Made by a program: the position numbers and the translations under genes. The notes beneath the pieces are model-generated. The model saw only the letters and a program-made list of their open reading frames with translations. It searched no databases and was not told where the DNA came from. Positions 56,084 through 64,000 of a stretch of 64,000 nt of DNA are shown here, one piece after another. The stretch comes from Niallia alba (GTDB lineage: Bacteria; Bacillota; Bacilli; Bacillales; Cytobacillaceae): contig NZ_JABBPK010000001.1 of the NCBI RefSeq assembly GCF_012933555.1, positions 2,458,001 through 2,522,000 on the forward strand. The letters run 5' to 3'. Each line of letters opens with the position of its first letter. Within the stretch, counting starts at the first letter, position 1.

Positions 56084-56123
56084 AAAAAAATGCCGAAACT
56101 ATAAAAGTTAACGGCATTTTTTT
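56084..56123 (+). terminator. Terminator between convergent genes
   Basis: AAAAAAATGCCG / CGGCATTTTTTT, 16 bp after the rhodanese stop. Confidence 0.85.
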
Positions 56124-56137
56124 GATGGGAGAACACG

Positions 56138-57121
56138 CTAATAACCTAGTTGTTTATCCACGACATTGATTAAATCTTTTCCTTCTTTAAAACGTTGAAT
56201 GTTTTCTAAAAAAACTTCCATATAACGATCTAATGTGTTCGGTGAGAAAAACGCATTATGTGGAGAAATTATCACATTATCTAGTTCCCATATGGGGTGT
56301 TCCCGGGGTAAAGGCTCTACTTCAAATACATCGAGTGCAGCACCGGCAATTTTTTGCTCCTTTAATAGATAAATAAGTTCTTTTTCTACAATCGTATTGC
56401 CTCTCCCTATATTAATTAGAAAACTCGTTCGTTTCATTTTTAGTAGTTTTTCTTGATTAATAAGATGATATGTATCAGGAGTTGAAGGCAGAGCCAGTAT
56501 TAAAAAGTCAGATTCGGCTATTACGTCATCTAATTGATCAAGACCAACTATTTTATCTGCCAGGTCCTCTTTTGATAGAAAAGAGGGTCTTTTTTTACAA
56601 CCAATTACACGCATATCTAATGCTTTAGCACGTTTAGCAATTTGCTTACCGATTTCACCGTATCCGATAATTCCAACAGTGGCACCAGCTAAGTCAGTAA
56701 TTGGAGTGGGTGCCCAACTGTTATTGAGCTGGTTTCGGACCATAAAAGGGATGCCTCTTGCTAATCCAGCCATCATTGCAATTGTATGTTCTGCGATAGG
56801 AATAGAGGTGCATCCCTTTGTATTAGTAATAATGATATCGCTCCTTCTCACTTCCTCTGTCAATAGAGCGTCAAGCCCAACACTTAATGATTGAACCCAT
56901 TTAATCTGAGACGCTTGTTGTAAAATCGATAAGGAGTCGGTTAAGCCTAAAGTTAACACGATATTACAGTCCTTAATATCTTGCGTTATTGGTGGTTCAG
57001 GATCACCATATTGCCAAGGATCCATAATAAATTCTGCGCCTAATGCTGTCATTTTATCTAAATACTTTTGTGGTATACTTCTTCTGATGTAGATTATAGG
57101 ATTATCCACTTCACTAGGCAT
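56138..57121 (-). CDS. D-2-hydroxyacid dehydrogenase
   Basis: 327 aa. The NAD fold motif is GIIGYGEIGKQIAKR; the catalytic Arg is in INIGRGNTI, the Glu in DVFEVEPLP, and the His in ISPHNAFF. It belongs to the phosphoglycerate/glyoxylate dehydrogenase-like group; substrate unknown. Its ATG overlaps the stop of the aminotransferase by one base, so it may reduce the 2-oxo acid that enzyme makes. Confidence 0.88.
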   Translation of the reverse strand: MPSEVDNPIIYIRRSIPQKYLDKMTALGAEFIMDPWQYGDPEPPITQDIKDCNIVLTLGLTDSLSILQQASQIKWVQSLSVGLDALLTEEVRRSDIIITNTKGCTSIPIAEHTIAMMAGLARGIPFMVRNQLNNSWAPTPITDLAGATVGIIGYGEIGKQIAKRAKALDMRVIGCKKRPSFLSKEDLADKIVGLDQLDDVIAESDFLILALPSTPDTYHLINQEKLLKMKRTSFLINIGRGNTIVEKELIYLLKEQKIAGAALDVFEVEPLPREHPIWELDNVIISPHNAFFSPNTLDRYMEVFLENIQRFKEGKDLINVVDKQLGY

Positions 57122-58341
57122 TAATTCACTTCCTCGATAACTTGAATACTATTTACGTGGTCATAATAGGTATCAGCCAGTCGCTTGATCGCTTCATGGA
57201 TAATATCTTCTTTACAGAAAGTAAAACAAAGACGCATGTGATGAAATCCTTCATTTTCTAAAAAGAAATGTTTACCAGCTATATAAGAAACACCAGCAAT
57301 CATTGCAGCATCTAGGAACTCGCTCGTATCAATATGGGTTGGGAAAGTAAGCCATAGAAAGAAACCTCCATTTGGTTCATGAAAGGAAACTTCTTCACCA
57401 AAGTACTGTTTGATTGCTGAAACCATCGCATTCTTCCGAGGAAGATAAATACTATTCAGATAGCTGATTTGTTCGTCCATGTCCATTTGTTTTAGTAAAT
57501 TTTTAGTGACTTCTTGAACATATACACTGGTTAAACCATCGACTTTTAAAATTTTCATTTTTTCGATAATTTGCGGCAAGCCAATGGCCCACCCTAGTCG
57601 CAATCCGGGTGCAATGATTTTTGAAAAAGTGCTTAAGTAAACAACTCTTTCCGGTCCAAACGAATAAATTGCTGGAGAAAATGTCCCATCAAAAGAAAGC
57701 TCTACATAGGCATCATCTTCAATGATAAAGAAATTATATTCATATGCCAATTCTGCAAGACGCCTTTTTCTAGCAAGAGATAAATTTACACCACCAGGGT
57801 TTTGATAATTTGGTATGACGTACATTAACTTAGGTAATGGAAGACCTTTATTGACTCTTGTGATTAACTCTTGTTCAACTAAATCAACTCTGAGCCCATC
57901 TTCATCGATCGGAAAAGACACTAACTTCGTTTCTGCTAAACGAAATGTTTTTAATGCGCCAAAAAAGGTCGGTGCTTCAACCCAAATCTCATCACCAGGA
58001 TCGGTAAGCGTTCTTGTAATTAAGTCAATAGCTTGAGAGCTTCCAGCAGTAACCATTATTTTTTCTTCGCTTGCAATAATTTCGCGAAGCTTAGATCTTT
58101 CTTTTATCCAATTGACGATATTTTTAGGACCAGAACCACCACTATAAGCTAAAGCTTGTCTACCTTGTGTCTTCATTGCTGCTTCAGTAGCCACCGTCAT
58201 TTTATCCACCGGAAGAGATTCCGGGGCTGGAAAGCCGAAGGATAGAGGGATTAGATTATCGTTATTTCCAGCAAAGGCAGAGCCGATAACCTCGGTTTCA
58301 GGGAATCTTTTACTAAATGAAAATGGCTTTAATAAATGCAT
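57121..58341 (-). CDS. PLP-dependent class I/II aminotransferase (2-aminoadipate type)
   Basis: 406 aa fold-type I enzyme. The PLP lysine is in LSTFSKIIAPGLRLGW; IEDDAYVELSFDG and PNYQNPGGV are typical of the MocR-like and 2-aminoadipate/LysN group, here without the GntR domain. I moved the start to 58341, which has GGTGAT upstream and begins the homologous sequence; a longer frame runs 30 codons upstream. It forms an operon with the dehydrogenase. Confidence 0.88.
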   Translation of the reverse strand: MHLLKPFSFSKRFPETEVIGSAFAGNNDNLIPLSFGFPAPESLPVDKMTVATEAAMKTQGRQALAYSGGSGPKNIVNWIKERSKLREIIASEEKIMVTAGSSQAIDLITRTLTDPGDEIWVEAPTFFGALKTFRLAETKLVSFPIDEDGLRVDLVEQELITRVNKGLPLPKLMYVIPNYQNPGGVNLSLARKRRLAELAYEYNFFIIEDDAYVELSFDGTFSPAIYSFGPERVVYLSTFSKIIAPGLRLGWAIGLPQIIEKMKILKVDGLTSVYVQEVTKNLLKQMDMDEQISYLNSIYLPRKNAMVSAIKQYFGEEVSFHEPNGGFFLWLTFPTHIDTSEFLDAAMIAGVSYIAGKHFFLENEGFHHMRLCFTFCKEDIIHEAIKRLADTYYDHVNSIQVIEEVN

Positions 58342-58824
58342 GTTTATCACCGTCCACGAATTATTTGAAATAAACTTAACTTCTGAACAGAAGTTAGGCG
58401 AGTTTGCCTCTTGAATAATCCACTTGCACACCCTTTCTTAAATAAGTAATTTTAATTAATATAAGCTATTTGTTTCGTGTTGGGAAATATTAAATACCTT
58501 TAAAAATAGAAGAAAACAAGAGATTAAAAGTAGAAAACAGCTTAAATTAACGAAAATTCGGAATTTTGTTAATATAAACTATATTTTAATTGGTGGATTA
58601 TTGTTAGAAAAGGTGCTTTATCTTACAATCTTATAATTAGACAAAATTCTACTCGATTAATATAGCAAATGATGTCAAAAAAAGGAATAATTAAGAAAAA
58701 AATGATGAAAACGCTACCTAATAAAATTTTTAAAAAATTATAAAAAAACATTGTTTTACGAGAAAATATTCCTTATAATGAAATCAAGTTAGATAATAGA
58801 ACATGAATTGTGAGGTAAGTTAAC
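58342..58824 (+). promoter_or_regulatory. glnA control region: cre-like site, promoter, TnrA/GlnR box
   Basis: ATGAAAACGCTACCT (58705-58719) resembles a CcpA cre site. A good promoter follows: TTGTTT (58751-58756), a 17-bp spacer and TATAAT (58774-58779). TGTGAGGTAAGTTAACA (58809-58825) is an exact TGTNA-N7-TNACA box for TnrA/GlnR. It covers the ribosome site (GAGGT) and touches the ATG. It lies 30 bp downstream of the -10, a position suited to repression. Confidence 0.65.
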
Positions 58825-60159
58825 ATGACTGAAATTACATTAGAGAAAATTGAAAGTATTGTTAAGGAAAAAAGTGTAGAGTTATTACATCTACAATTTG
58901 TGGACATTGAGGGGATTTTAAAAAATATTACGATAACTGCACAACAATTAGATGATGCTGTAGAAGGAAAAATCATGATTGATGGTTCATCCATTAAAGG
59001 ATTTTCTCCAATTAACAAATCAGATTCATATTTATTACCAGATTTGAACACATTTACTGTTTTACCTTGGACAGAAACAGAAGGATATTCAGAAGCTCGT
59101 TTCCTTTGCTCTGTAACCAATCCAGATGGATCTTTATTTGAAGGGGATACTCGTAACGTTCTTAAGAAAACAGTTGAACGTGCTGCTGAAAAAGGATATA
59201 GCATTTCAGTTGGACCTGAATTAGAATTTTTCTTATTCAATACAGACGAAAATGGATATCCAACATCTGAATTAAGTGATAAAGGTGGCTATTTTGAGCC
59301 ATCGCCAAAAGATTTAGGCGAAAAAGTACGTATTGAAATTTTCAAAACGCTAAGAGCAATGGGCTTCACAATTGAAGCACTACACCATGAAGTAGCAGAA
59401 GGACAGCATGAAATTAATTTCAAGTATGCTGATGCGTTAACAGCTGCTGACTTAGCAACAACATATAAATGGGTTGTTAAAACTATCGCTTCTCAATATG
59501 GTTTACATGCAACATTTATGCCGAAGCCAGTATTCGGAATTAACGGTTCTGGAATGCATGTTAATATGTCATTTTTCCAAGATGGAGAAAACAGCTTCTA
59601 TGATGCAAATGACGATTTAGAACTTTCTGAAACAGCATATTCCTTCATTGCTGGTGTATTAAAAAATGTTAAAAATTTCGTAGCTGTAACCAACCCACTA
59701 GTAAACTCATATAAACGTTTAGTACCAGGATACGAAGCACCTTGCTACTTAGCATGGTCTGCCTCTAACCGTTCAGCTTTAATCCGTATTCCAGCAAAAC
59801 GCGGAATGGCTACTCGTGTGGAACTTCGTTGTCCAGATCCATCATCAAACCCATATCTAACTTTTGCTGTAATCGCTGCTGCAGGATTAGACGGAGTGGA
59901 AAAAGGACTGAAAGCACCAGCACCAATTAATGAAGATATCTTCCATATGACAGAGGATCGTCGTGAAGAACTTGGAATTGATAGCTTGCCTGGTGGATTA
60001 GATGCTGCAATCGCAGAACTTGAAGCGGGTGAAATCGGTCTAAAAACACTTGGAGAGCACGTATACAGTGAATATGTAGCTGCTAAAAAAGAAGAGTGGG
60101 ATAACTATCGTACTACTATTCATGCTTGGGAAATCGAAAACTATCAATATAAGTTTTAA
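58825..60159 (+). CDS. glnA: Glutamine synthetase type I (divergent GlnA paralogue)
   Basis: 444 aa, the size of B. subtilis GlnA, making glutamine from glutamate, ammonia and ATP. Active-site blocks are EFFLF, GQHEINFKYADAL, NGSGMHVNMSFF, and VPGYEAPCYLAWS (Glu of the flap). At position 62, where B. subtilis GlnA has the feedback-sensing Arg (GFVRIEESD), this protein has Pro (GFSPINKSD). No glnR is next to it, unlike the usual glnRA operon. It is likely a second GS with altered regulation. Confidence 0.9.
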   Translation: MTEITLEKIESIVKEKSVELLHLQFVDIEGILKNITITAQQLDDAVEGKIMIDGSSIKGFSPINKSDSYLLPDLNTFTVLPWTETEGYSEARFLCSVTNPDGSLFEGDTRNVLKKTVERAAEKGYSISVGPELEFFLFNTDENGYPTSELSDKGGYFEPSPKDLGEKVRIEIFKTLRAMGFTIEALHHEVAEGQHEINFKYADALTAADLATTYKWVVKTIASQYGLHATFMPKPVFGINGSGMHVNMSFFQDGENSFYDANDDLELSETAYSFIAGVLKNVKNFVAVTNPLVNSYKRLVPGYEAPCYLAWSASNRSALIRIPAKRGMATRVELRCPDPSSNPYLTFAVIAAAGLDGVEKGLKAPAPINEDIFHMTEDRREELGIDSLPGGLDAAIAELEAGEIGLKTLGEHVYSEYVAAKKEEWDNYRTTIHAWEIENYQYKF

Positions 60160-60189
60160 TATACTAGTTAAATAGAATGGGATCCTTTT

Positions 60190-60237
60190 GAAACTGCAAA
60201 TAAACGCCTATAAGGCTTTGTTTGCAGTTTTATTTTA
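60190..60237 (+). terminator. Terminator after glnA
   Basis: AAACTGCAAA / TTTGCAGTTT plus a T-rich tail (TATTTTAT), 31 bp after the stop. Confidence 0.8.
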
Positions 60238-60450
60238 TCTTTACAATTAATTATTTTGATGAAATATGTTAGGTATAGTATTTACTTGCCAATAACAATA
60301 ATTCTTATAGGTAAAACTCATATTAGGGTAGTAAATACCTTCTTTTTTATGTTCTATTCTTTAAATTCTGGTAAGTTATGATAAAATAAAGAAGGATGTA
60401 TGAATATAACAAATACGTCATCAGATTATCGTTATAAGGAGATTTGCTAA

Positions 60451-61383
60451 ATGGAAAAAGTGTTGATATTTGGTCATAAAAATCCGGATACGGATACTAT
60501 TTGTTCTGCCATTGCATATGCAGAATTAAAAAAAGCGCTTGGAGTAGAAGCAGAAGCAGTTCGTCTTGGTGACGTTAGCGGAGAAACAAAGTTTGCTTTA
60601 GATCATTTTAAAACAGATGCTCCACGTTTTATTGAAAAAGCAGGAACAGAAACAAAATCAGTTATTTTAGTTGACCATAATGAATTCCAACAAAGTGTGG
60701 AAGATATTAAAAATGTAACTATCTTGGAAGTAATTGATCACCATCGTATTGCAAATTTTGAAACAAGTGATCCTTTATACTATCGTGCAGAGCCAGTAGG
60801 TTGTACAGCTACTATTTTAAATAAAATGTATAAAGAAAATAATGTAGAAATTAAGAAAGAAGTAGCTGGATTAATGCTATCAGCAATTATTTCTGATTCT
60901 TTATTATTTAAATCTCCAACTTGCACAGATCAAGATGTACAAGCTGCAAAAGAACTAGCAGAAATTGCTGGTGTAAATGCAGAAGAATACGGTTTAGAAA
61001 TGCTTAAAGCTGGCGCTGATTTAAGTGATAAAACAGTGGAGCAATTATTAAGTATTGATGCAAAAGAATTTTCTATGGGTACATACAAAGTAGAAATCGC
61101 ACAAGTTAATGCAGTTGATACAAATGATGTTATTTCTAAGCAAACTGAATTAGAGACGTCTATTCAAGCAATCATCGATAAAAAAGGCTTAGATCTATTC
61201 CTTCTTGTAGTAACAGATATTTTAAATAATGATTCTGTTGGTGTAGCGTTAGGTAATAAATCAGAAGCTGTTGCTAAAGCATTTAAAGTTGATTTAGAAA
61301 ATAACACAGCATTGTTAAAAGGTGTAGTTTCACGTAAAAAACAAATCGTCCCAGTTTTGACAGAAGCTTTCGAAGCACTATAA
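60451..61383 (+). CDS. ppaC: Manganese-dependent inorganic pyrophosphatase
   Basis: 310 aa family II pyrophosphatase of the DHH superfamily, which clears pyrophosphate. Metal motifs are [23 protein letters not shown] and the C-terminal SRKKQIVP of the DHHA2 domain. AAGGAG precedes the ATG. Length equals the B. subtilis enzyme. Single-gene unit. Confidence 0.96.
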   Translation: MEKVLIFGHKNPDTDTICSAIAYAELKKALGVEAEAVRLGDVSGETKFALDHFKTDAPRFIEKAGTETKSVILVDHNEFQQSVEDIKNVTILEVIDHHRIANFETSDPLYYRAEPVGCTATILNKMYKENNVEIKKEVAGLMLSAIISDSLLFKSPTCTDQDVQAAKELAEIAGVNAEEYGLEMLKAGADLSDKTVEQLLSIDAKEFSMGTYKVEIAQVNAVDTNDVISKQTELETSIQAIIDKKGLDLFLLVVTDILNNDSVGVALGNKSEAVAKAFKVDLENNTALLKGVVSRKKQIVPVLTEAFEAL

Positions 61384-61501
61384 TATTGATAAATTCGTGT
61401 TGTTAGAATTACGTTTTTTTTTACAATTCCGATATACAACATATAGTGTTTTAATAATACCTTATATTCCATATGTTGTGGTAAAAATCAATTAAAACAT
61501 C

Positions 61502-61548
61502 AAAAACCCCCTTTTTCAAAATCATACTTTTAAAAATAGGGGGTTTTT
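61502..61548 (+). terminator. Terminator after ppaC
   Basis: AAAAACCCCC(TTTTT) / (AAAAA)TAGGGGGTTTTT. Confidence 0.8.
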
Positions 61549-61558
61549 CTACAATCTG

Positions 61559-61934
61559 GAGGATGGGACATAACTAAATAGATACTCTGTAAAGACGAAC
61601 AATTTCTAATATAGCTAGTAAATAGCGGCTGCTTTCGCATACTTTTTACAAGAGGAAATATAATTAGTTGGAAAAACAGAGCAGCCGGAATACACGAAGA
61701 CTCCTATGGGATTAGCGAGACAGTCTGAGACCCTGCAGGCCACAGGCCGAAGCGGCTCAGCGCGAGCCCCATGGAAAGCGAAGTGTATTCCGGCTGCGGG
61801 GAATCGCACCAAACTTCATGGAAACATCCTTTGAAAAACAAATAAAAGCCCGAACAATTATACGGAACATTCATTAGCATCTTCGTATAATTGTTCGGAA
61901 TTATCCTTGGCTGGAATACTTATGTCCCAGCCTC
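61559..61934 (+). repeat. Palindromic repeat family A, copy R3
   Basis: The ends GAGGATGGGACATAA and TTATGTCCCAGCCTC pair with one mismatch. Inside are GACGAACAATTTCTAAT as in R1 and R2, the core with ends GCAGCCGGAATACAC / GTGTATTCCGGCTGC (61681-61797) and a hairpin around GCCCGAACAATTATACG. It has one core, where R1 has two. Confidence 0.8.
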
Positions 61935-62121
61935 GTTTTTATTGGAGGATAAAAATAAAAAATGAAATTTGTTTGAACCAAATTAACAAATAATTTTACG
62001 CAACCAACATAATAAAATAAAACTAATTGGATAATCTATAAAAAAGATTTTTTAAGAAGGCCGTTTTCTAAAGGTTTGTTGTTTTTCAATAGAAAAAAAA
62101 GAATTAGTTGGAAAAAATGGA

Positions 62122-62236
62122 GCAGCCGGAATACACGAAGTCGCCACGGGGATTAGCGAGACAGTCTGAGACCCCGGAGGCGAAGCTGAGGAGGCTTAAG
62201 CTTAGCCCCACGGAAAGCGAAGTGTATTCCGGCTGC
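62122..62236 (+). repeat. Palindromic repeat family A, core-only copy R4
   Basis: The same end sequences as R3, but the middle differs (GTCGCCACGGGGATTAGCGAG and GAGGCGAAGCTGAGGAGGCT). The outer parts present in R1-R3 are missing except GAATTAGTTGG just before it. It lies 92 bp upstream of the TlpA-like gene. Confidence 0.75.
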
Positions 62237-62328
62237 GGGTAATCGCAACAAACTTTACGAAAACAACCTTTAAGAAAAAGTAATCTTACAATAAGTGAAT
62301 GAAAAAAAGATGAACAAAGGAGGATTTT

Positions 62329-62835
62329 ATGAACCAAAAAATTGTTTCTATTGCTTTTGTGCTGCTAGCCATTTTTTTTCTTACCCATACAAAAGTTGTC
62401 CAAGCGGCAACTGGATTGAATATAGGGGATACAGCTCCTAATTTTACACTAAAGGATTTAAGTGGTAAAAAGGTCCAGTTATCTGATTTCAAAGGTAAAT
62501 CTGTCATGATTAATTTTTGGGCAACTTGGTGCCCTCCATGTAAAAAAGAGATGCTTGATATAGAAACATTTTCTAAAGAGTACAAAGATCAATGGGTTGT
62601 TCTTGCTGTTAATGTTGATGGGGGAAATGAAGAAGGTGTTAGACAATTTATCCAAGAGAGAAAGCTCACCTTTCCTGTAATAATGGATGAAAAAGATGTG
62701 GTGGCTAATCAATATCATATACTTAGTATTCCAACAACGTACTTTCTTAATAAGGATGGTGTCATCATTAATAAGGCGTATACTATGTTAACATTTGAGC
62801 AAATGAGAGAATTGGCACAAAGTAAAAAAGAATAA
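62329..62835 (+). CDS. yneN: TlpA/ResA-like thiol-disulfide oxidoreductase (YneN)
   Basis: 168 aa with an N-terminal signal anchor (IVSIAFVLLAIFFLTH) and an extracytoplasmic thioredoxin fold. The active site is WCPPC (C68, C71), and the cis-proline is in LSIPTTYF. It reduces or oxidises thiols outside the membrane, probably fed by CcdA. B. subtilis yneN lies between citB and sspN, and sspN is close downstream here too. AAGGAGG precedes the ATG. Confidence 0.88.
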   Translation: MNQKIVSIAFVLLAIFFLTHTKVVQAATGLNIGDTAPNFTLKDLSGKKVQLSDFKGKSVMINFWATWCPPCKKEMLDIETFSKEYKDQWVVLAVNVDGGNEEGVRQFIQERKLTFPVIMDEKDVVANQYHILSIPTTYFLNKDGVIINKAYTMLTFEQMRELAQSKKE

Positions 62836-62851
62836 AAAATGAAAAAGAATA

Positions 62852-62889
62852 TGTAAGCGCTTTACAAAAAGATTCTAATGTACTATAAT
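62852..62889 (+). promoter_or_regulatory. Strong promoter overlapped by a palindromic cre site
   Basis: TGTAAGCGCTTTACA (62852-62866) is a palindromic CcpA site. Its right half supplies the -35 TTTACA (62861-62866); a 17-bp spacer and TATAAT (62884-62889) complete the promoter. CcpA bound here would block polymerase. Confidence 0.7.
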
Positions 62890-62918
62890 TACAAATGTAG
62901 TAATAAGGAGTGCACGCC

Positions 62919-62960
62919 TTGTTTAATTATCTGAAAACAAAAACTTTTCTAATAGATTAA
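62919..62960 (+). CDS. 13-codon ORF after the cre promoter
   Basis: TTG 62919 has AAGGAG 8 nt upstream and encodes a 13-aa peptide (starting FNYLKTKTFLID after the initiator). It is the first ORF of the transcript predicted from 62884. It could be a leader peptide or chance. Confidence 0.35.
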   Translation: MFNYLKTKTFLID

Positions 62961-62977
62961 AAAATTATTTATTTTTA

Positions 62978-62995
62978 TTGTAATAATTATCAAAC
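62978..62995 (+). promoter_or_regulatory. Candidate Fur box upstream of fbpB
   Basis: TTGTAATAATTATCAAAC is close to the Fur core TGATAATNATTATCA (the right half is exact). It lies about 50 bp before fbpB, a Fur-controlled gene in B. subtilis. Confidence 0.5.
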
Positions 62996-63042
62996 TTTTT
63001 GGGAAATATGTTAGTACAAATTTATCTAAAGGAGAATGACCT

Positions 63043-63174
63043 ATGAGAAAACCTCGCAAACGTTCATTTCAAGAATTAGTTTTAGAAAATAAAATGCAAT
63101 TATTAAAGGATAGAGAAGCAATCGAAAAAATTGAAGAACGGTTAGAAAGAAAGCATTTGAAAAAAGTACGTTAA
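63043..63174 (+). CDS. fbpB: FbpB-like small basic protein
   Basis: 43 aa, highly basic, with the FbpB pattern KRSFQELVLENKMQLLKDRE followed by EKIEERLERKHLKK. In B. subtilis FbpA, FbpB and FbpC are Fur-regulated helpers of the small RNA FsrA, which spares iron. AAGGAG precedes the ATG. A Fur-like box is upstream. Confidence 0.75.
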   Translation: MRKPRKRSFQELVLENKMQLLKDREAIEKIEERLERKHLKKVR

Positions 63175-63247
63175 TAAGTAAAGCTAGAAATTACCATCAA
63201 TTTTGCTTGTTCTTTTGTACAAACTATAAAAGAAGGAGTTGATTTAG

Positions 63248-63391
63248 ATGAGTAATCCTAAAAAAGACAGTAAACACTTTGTACCTAGCCATATTGGGAC
63301 AAAATCTAGAAGCTTTGGTGGGAACAAAGGAAAACAAATGCAGGATAAATCAGGACAACATGCACAAGTAATTCAAACAAAAGGCGAATAA
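63248..63391 (+). CDS. sspN: Small acid-soluble spore protein N
   Basis: 47 aa, almost the B. subtilis SspN sequence ([19 protein letters not shown], then [14 protein letters not shown]). A minor spore core protein made in the forespore. AAGGAG precedes the ATG. In B. subtilis tlp follows; here a different gene does. Confidence 0.93.
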   Translation: MSNPKKDSKHFVPSHIGTKSRSFGGNKGKQMQDKSGQHAQVIQTKGE

Positions 63392-63413
63392 TTTCTTCTG
63401 TTAAATAGGGCAG

Positions 63414-63462
63414 CAATAGCTTATCTTTTGTCAAGATGAGCTATTTCTGTCTTTTATTTTGT
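63414..63462 (+). terminator. Terminator after sspN
   Basis: AATAGCTTATCTT / AAGATGAGCTATT followed by a T-rich stretch. Confidence 0.75.
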
Positions 63463-63580
63463 TGGAATAATAAAGCTTAATTAAGATAATTCCTATGAGT
63501 AAAGTAATAATCATTAACGAAAATAGAGGAATATGTTAGTATAAAAAAGGAATGCTAAATTAATTAAGAGAAGTGAATAT

Positions 63581-64000
63581 ATGAATACTGAAAAAATGAA
63601 AATAAATGTAAGACAACATGATATTTTATCCTTCGAAAAGGAATTTGCAGAGAATGGTTTTGTTAAGGACGAAAAACCGCTTTTAAATAAAATACAAGAG
63701 CTTAATGAAGCACAAAACCCAATTGAGATTTCTCAGTTATTAACGATTGCTGCTTTATCTCGTATGCACGGGAATCAAAAGGATACGATTGCTGTCGCTT
63801 GGTTAAATAAAGCAATTGAGCTAAACTCAGAAAATACAATGGCACTTAAATACCTTTCGCAATATGATTGGAAGAATTTTAGCAGTTTATTGGAACAACT
63901 TGTATTTCCTAATATTCGGGAAACCGATAATCGAACAGCAAAAAGAAAAATCGCTGAGCAATATATTAATAATTGCCGTACCTTTTTAGAACAAATCGAA
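63581..64000 (+). CDS. N-terminal part of an unidentified protein (runs off window)
   Basis: Open for 140 codons to the window end with no stop. The visible part is helical and TPR-like (LLTIAALSRMHGNQKDTIAVAWLNKAIEL is the clearest unit). It may be the N-terminal part of an SpoVK-like AAA ATPase, but no ATPase motif is within the window. GAGAAGTG precedes the ATG. Confidence 0.65.
   Translation, partial: MNTEKMKINVRQHDILSFEKEFAENGFVKDEKPLLNKIQELNEAQNPIEISQLLTIAALSRMHGNQKDTIAVAWLNKAIELNSENTMALKYLSQYDWKNFSSLLEQLVFPNIRETDNRTAKRKIAEQYINNCRTFLEQIE

Noticed and set aside
58604-58633. Second TnrA-like site (TGTTA ... TTACA) upstream of glnA
   Set aside because: The spacing between the half-sites is far from the required 7 nt.
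61615-62337. Short ORFs inside family A repeats
   Set aside because: They arise from GC-rich palindromic cores, are repeated only because the DNA is repeated, and lack ribosome sites.

Overview
The window is low-GC Gram-positive chromosome from an endospore-forming Bacillaceae. Spore genes (sspP, sspN, a Spo0E-type phosphatase, a YteA-type protein, the CotF-like yraGF-adhB-yraED cluster), LtaS, a class D sortase and many protein matches to Bacillus subtilis all point there. The genus cannot be fixed from sequence alone; a Niallia/Bacillus circulans-like host is my guess. No rRNA, tRNA or CRISPR array was seen.

Layout. 1-770: end of an upstream gene, a terminator and an unknown 178-aa protein. 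767-3998: two convergent ISLre2 (UPF0236) transposase genes, each with a long structured 5' leader. 4045-7898: a YheI/YheH (BmrC/BmrD)-type heterodimeric ABC exporter behind a leader with a 10-codon ORF. 7931-8506: a palindromic repeat. 8529-14520: spo0E-like gene, ccdABC, a chemoreceptor, a holin-like gene, the DUF1659/DUF2922/YvrJ trio and a cold-shock gene. 14772-19621: sbcD-sbcC and an M15 peptidase. 19681-32368: M42 peptidase, LtaS, MFS transporter, HelD, M20 dipeptidase and a giant membrane protein. 32402-33905: sortase plus an LPXTA-type surface protein. 34085-34650: 41-bp tandem repeats and a structured repeat. 34707-38670: PNPOx-like protein, MocR regulator, small proteins and YteA. 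38887-41210: yraGF-adhB-yraED. 41388-42790: an intact IS4-family element with 9-bp target duplication. 42812-48644: melREDCA for alpha-galactosides. 48732-51848: membrane proteins, a FlxA-like protein, a repeat, sspP. 51986-61383: aconitase, GNAT, rhodanese, an aminotransferase-dehydrogenase pair, a divergent glutamine synthetase and ppaC. 61559-64000: repeats, yneN, fbpB, sspN and a truncated gene.

How it works together. The clearest units are melREDCA (uptake and hydrolysis of alpha-galactosides), ccdABC (thiol/cytochrome c maturation), sbcDC (DNA end repair), the heterodimeric exporter, the sortase-substrate pair and the spore-coat cluster. acnA, glnA and a promoter near fbpB carry candidate CcpC, TnrA/GlnR and CcpA sites at central metabolic genes. 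The most unusual material is non-coding: ISLre2 leaders whose hairpins are kept while their sequence changes, two families of dispersed structured repeats, a 41-bp tandem array, and a shared palindrome upstream of three unrelated genes.
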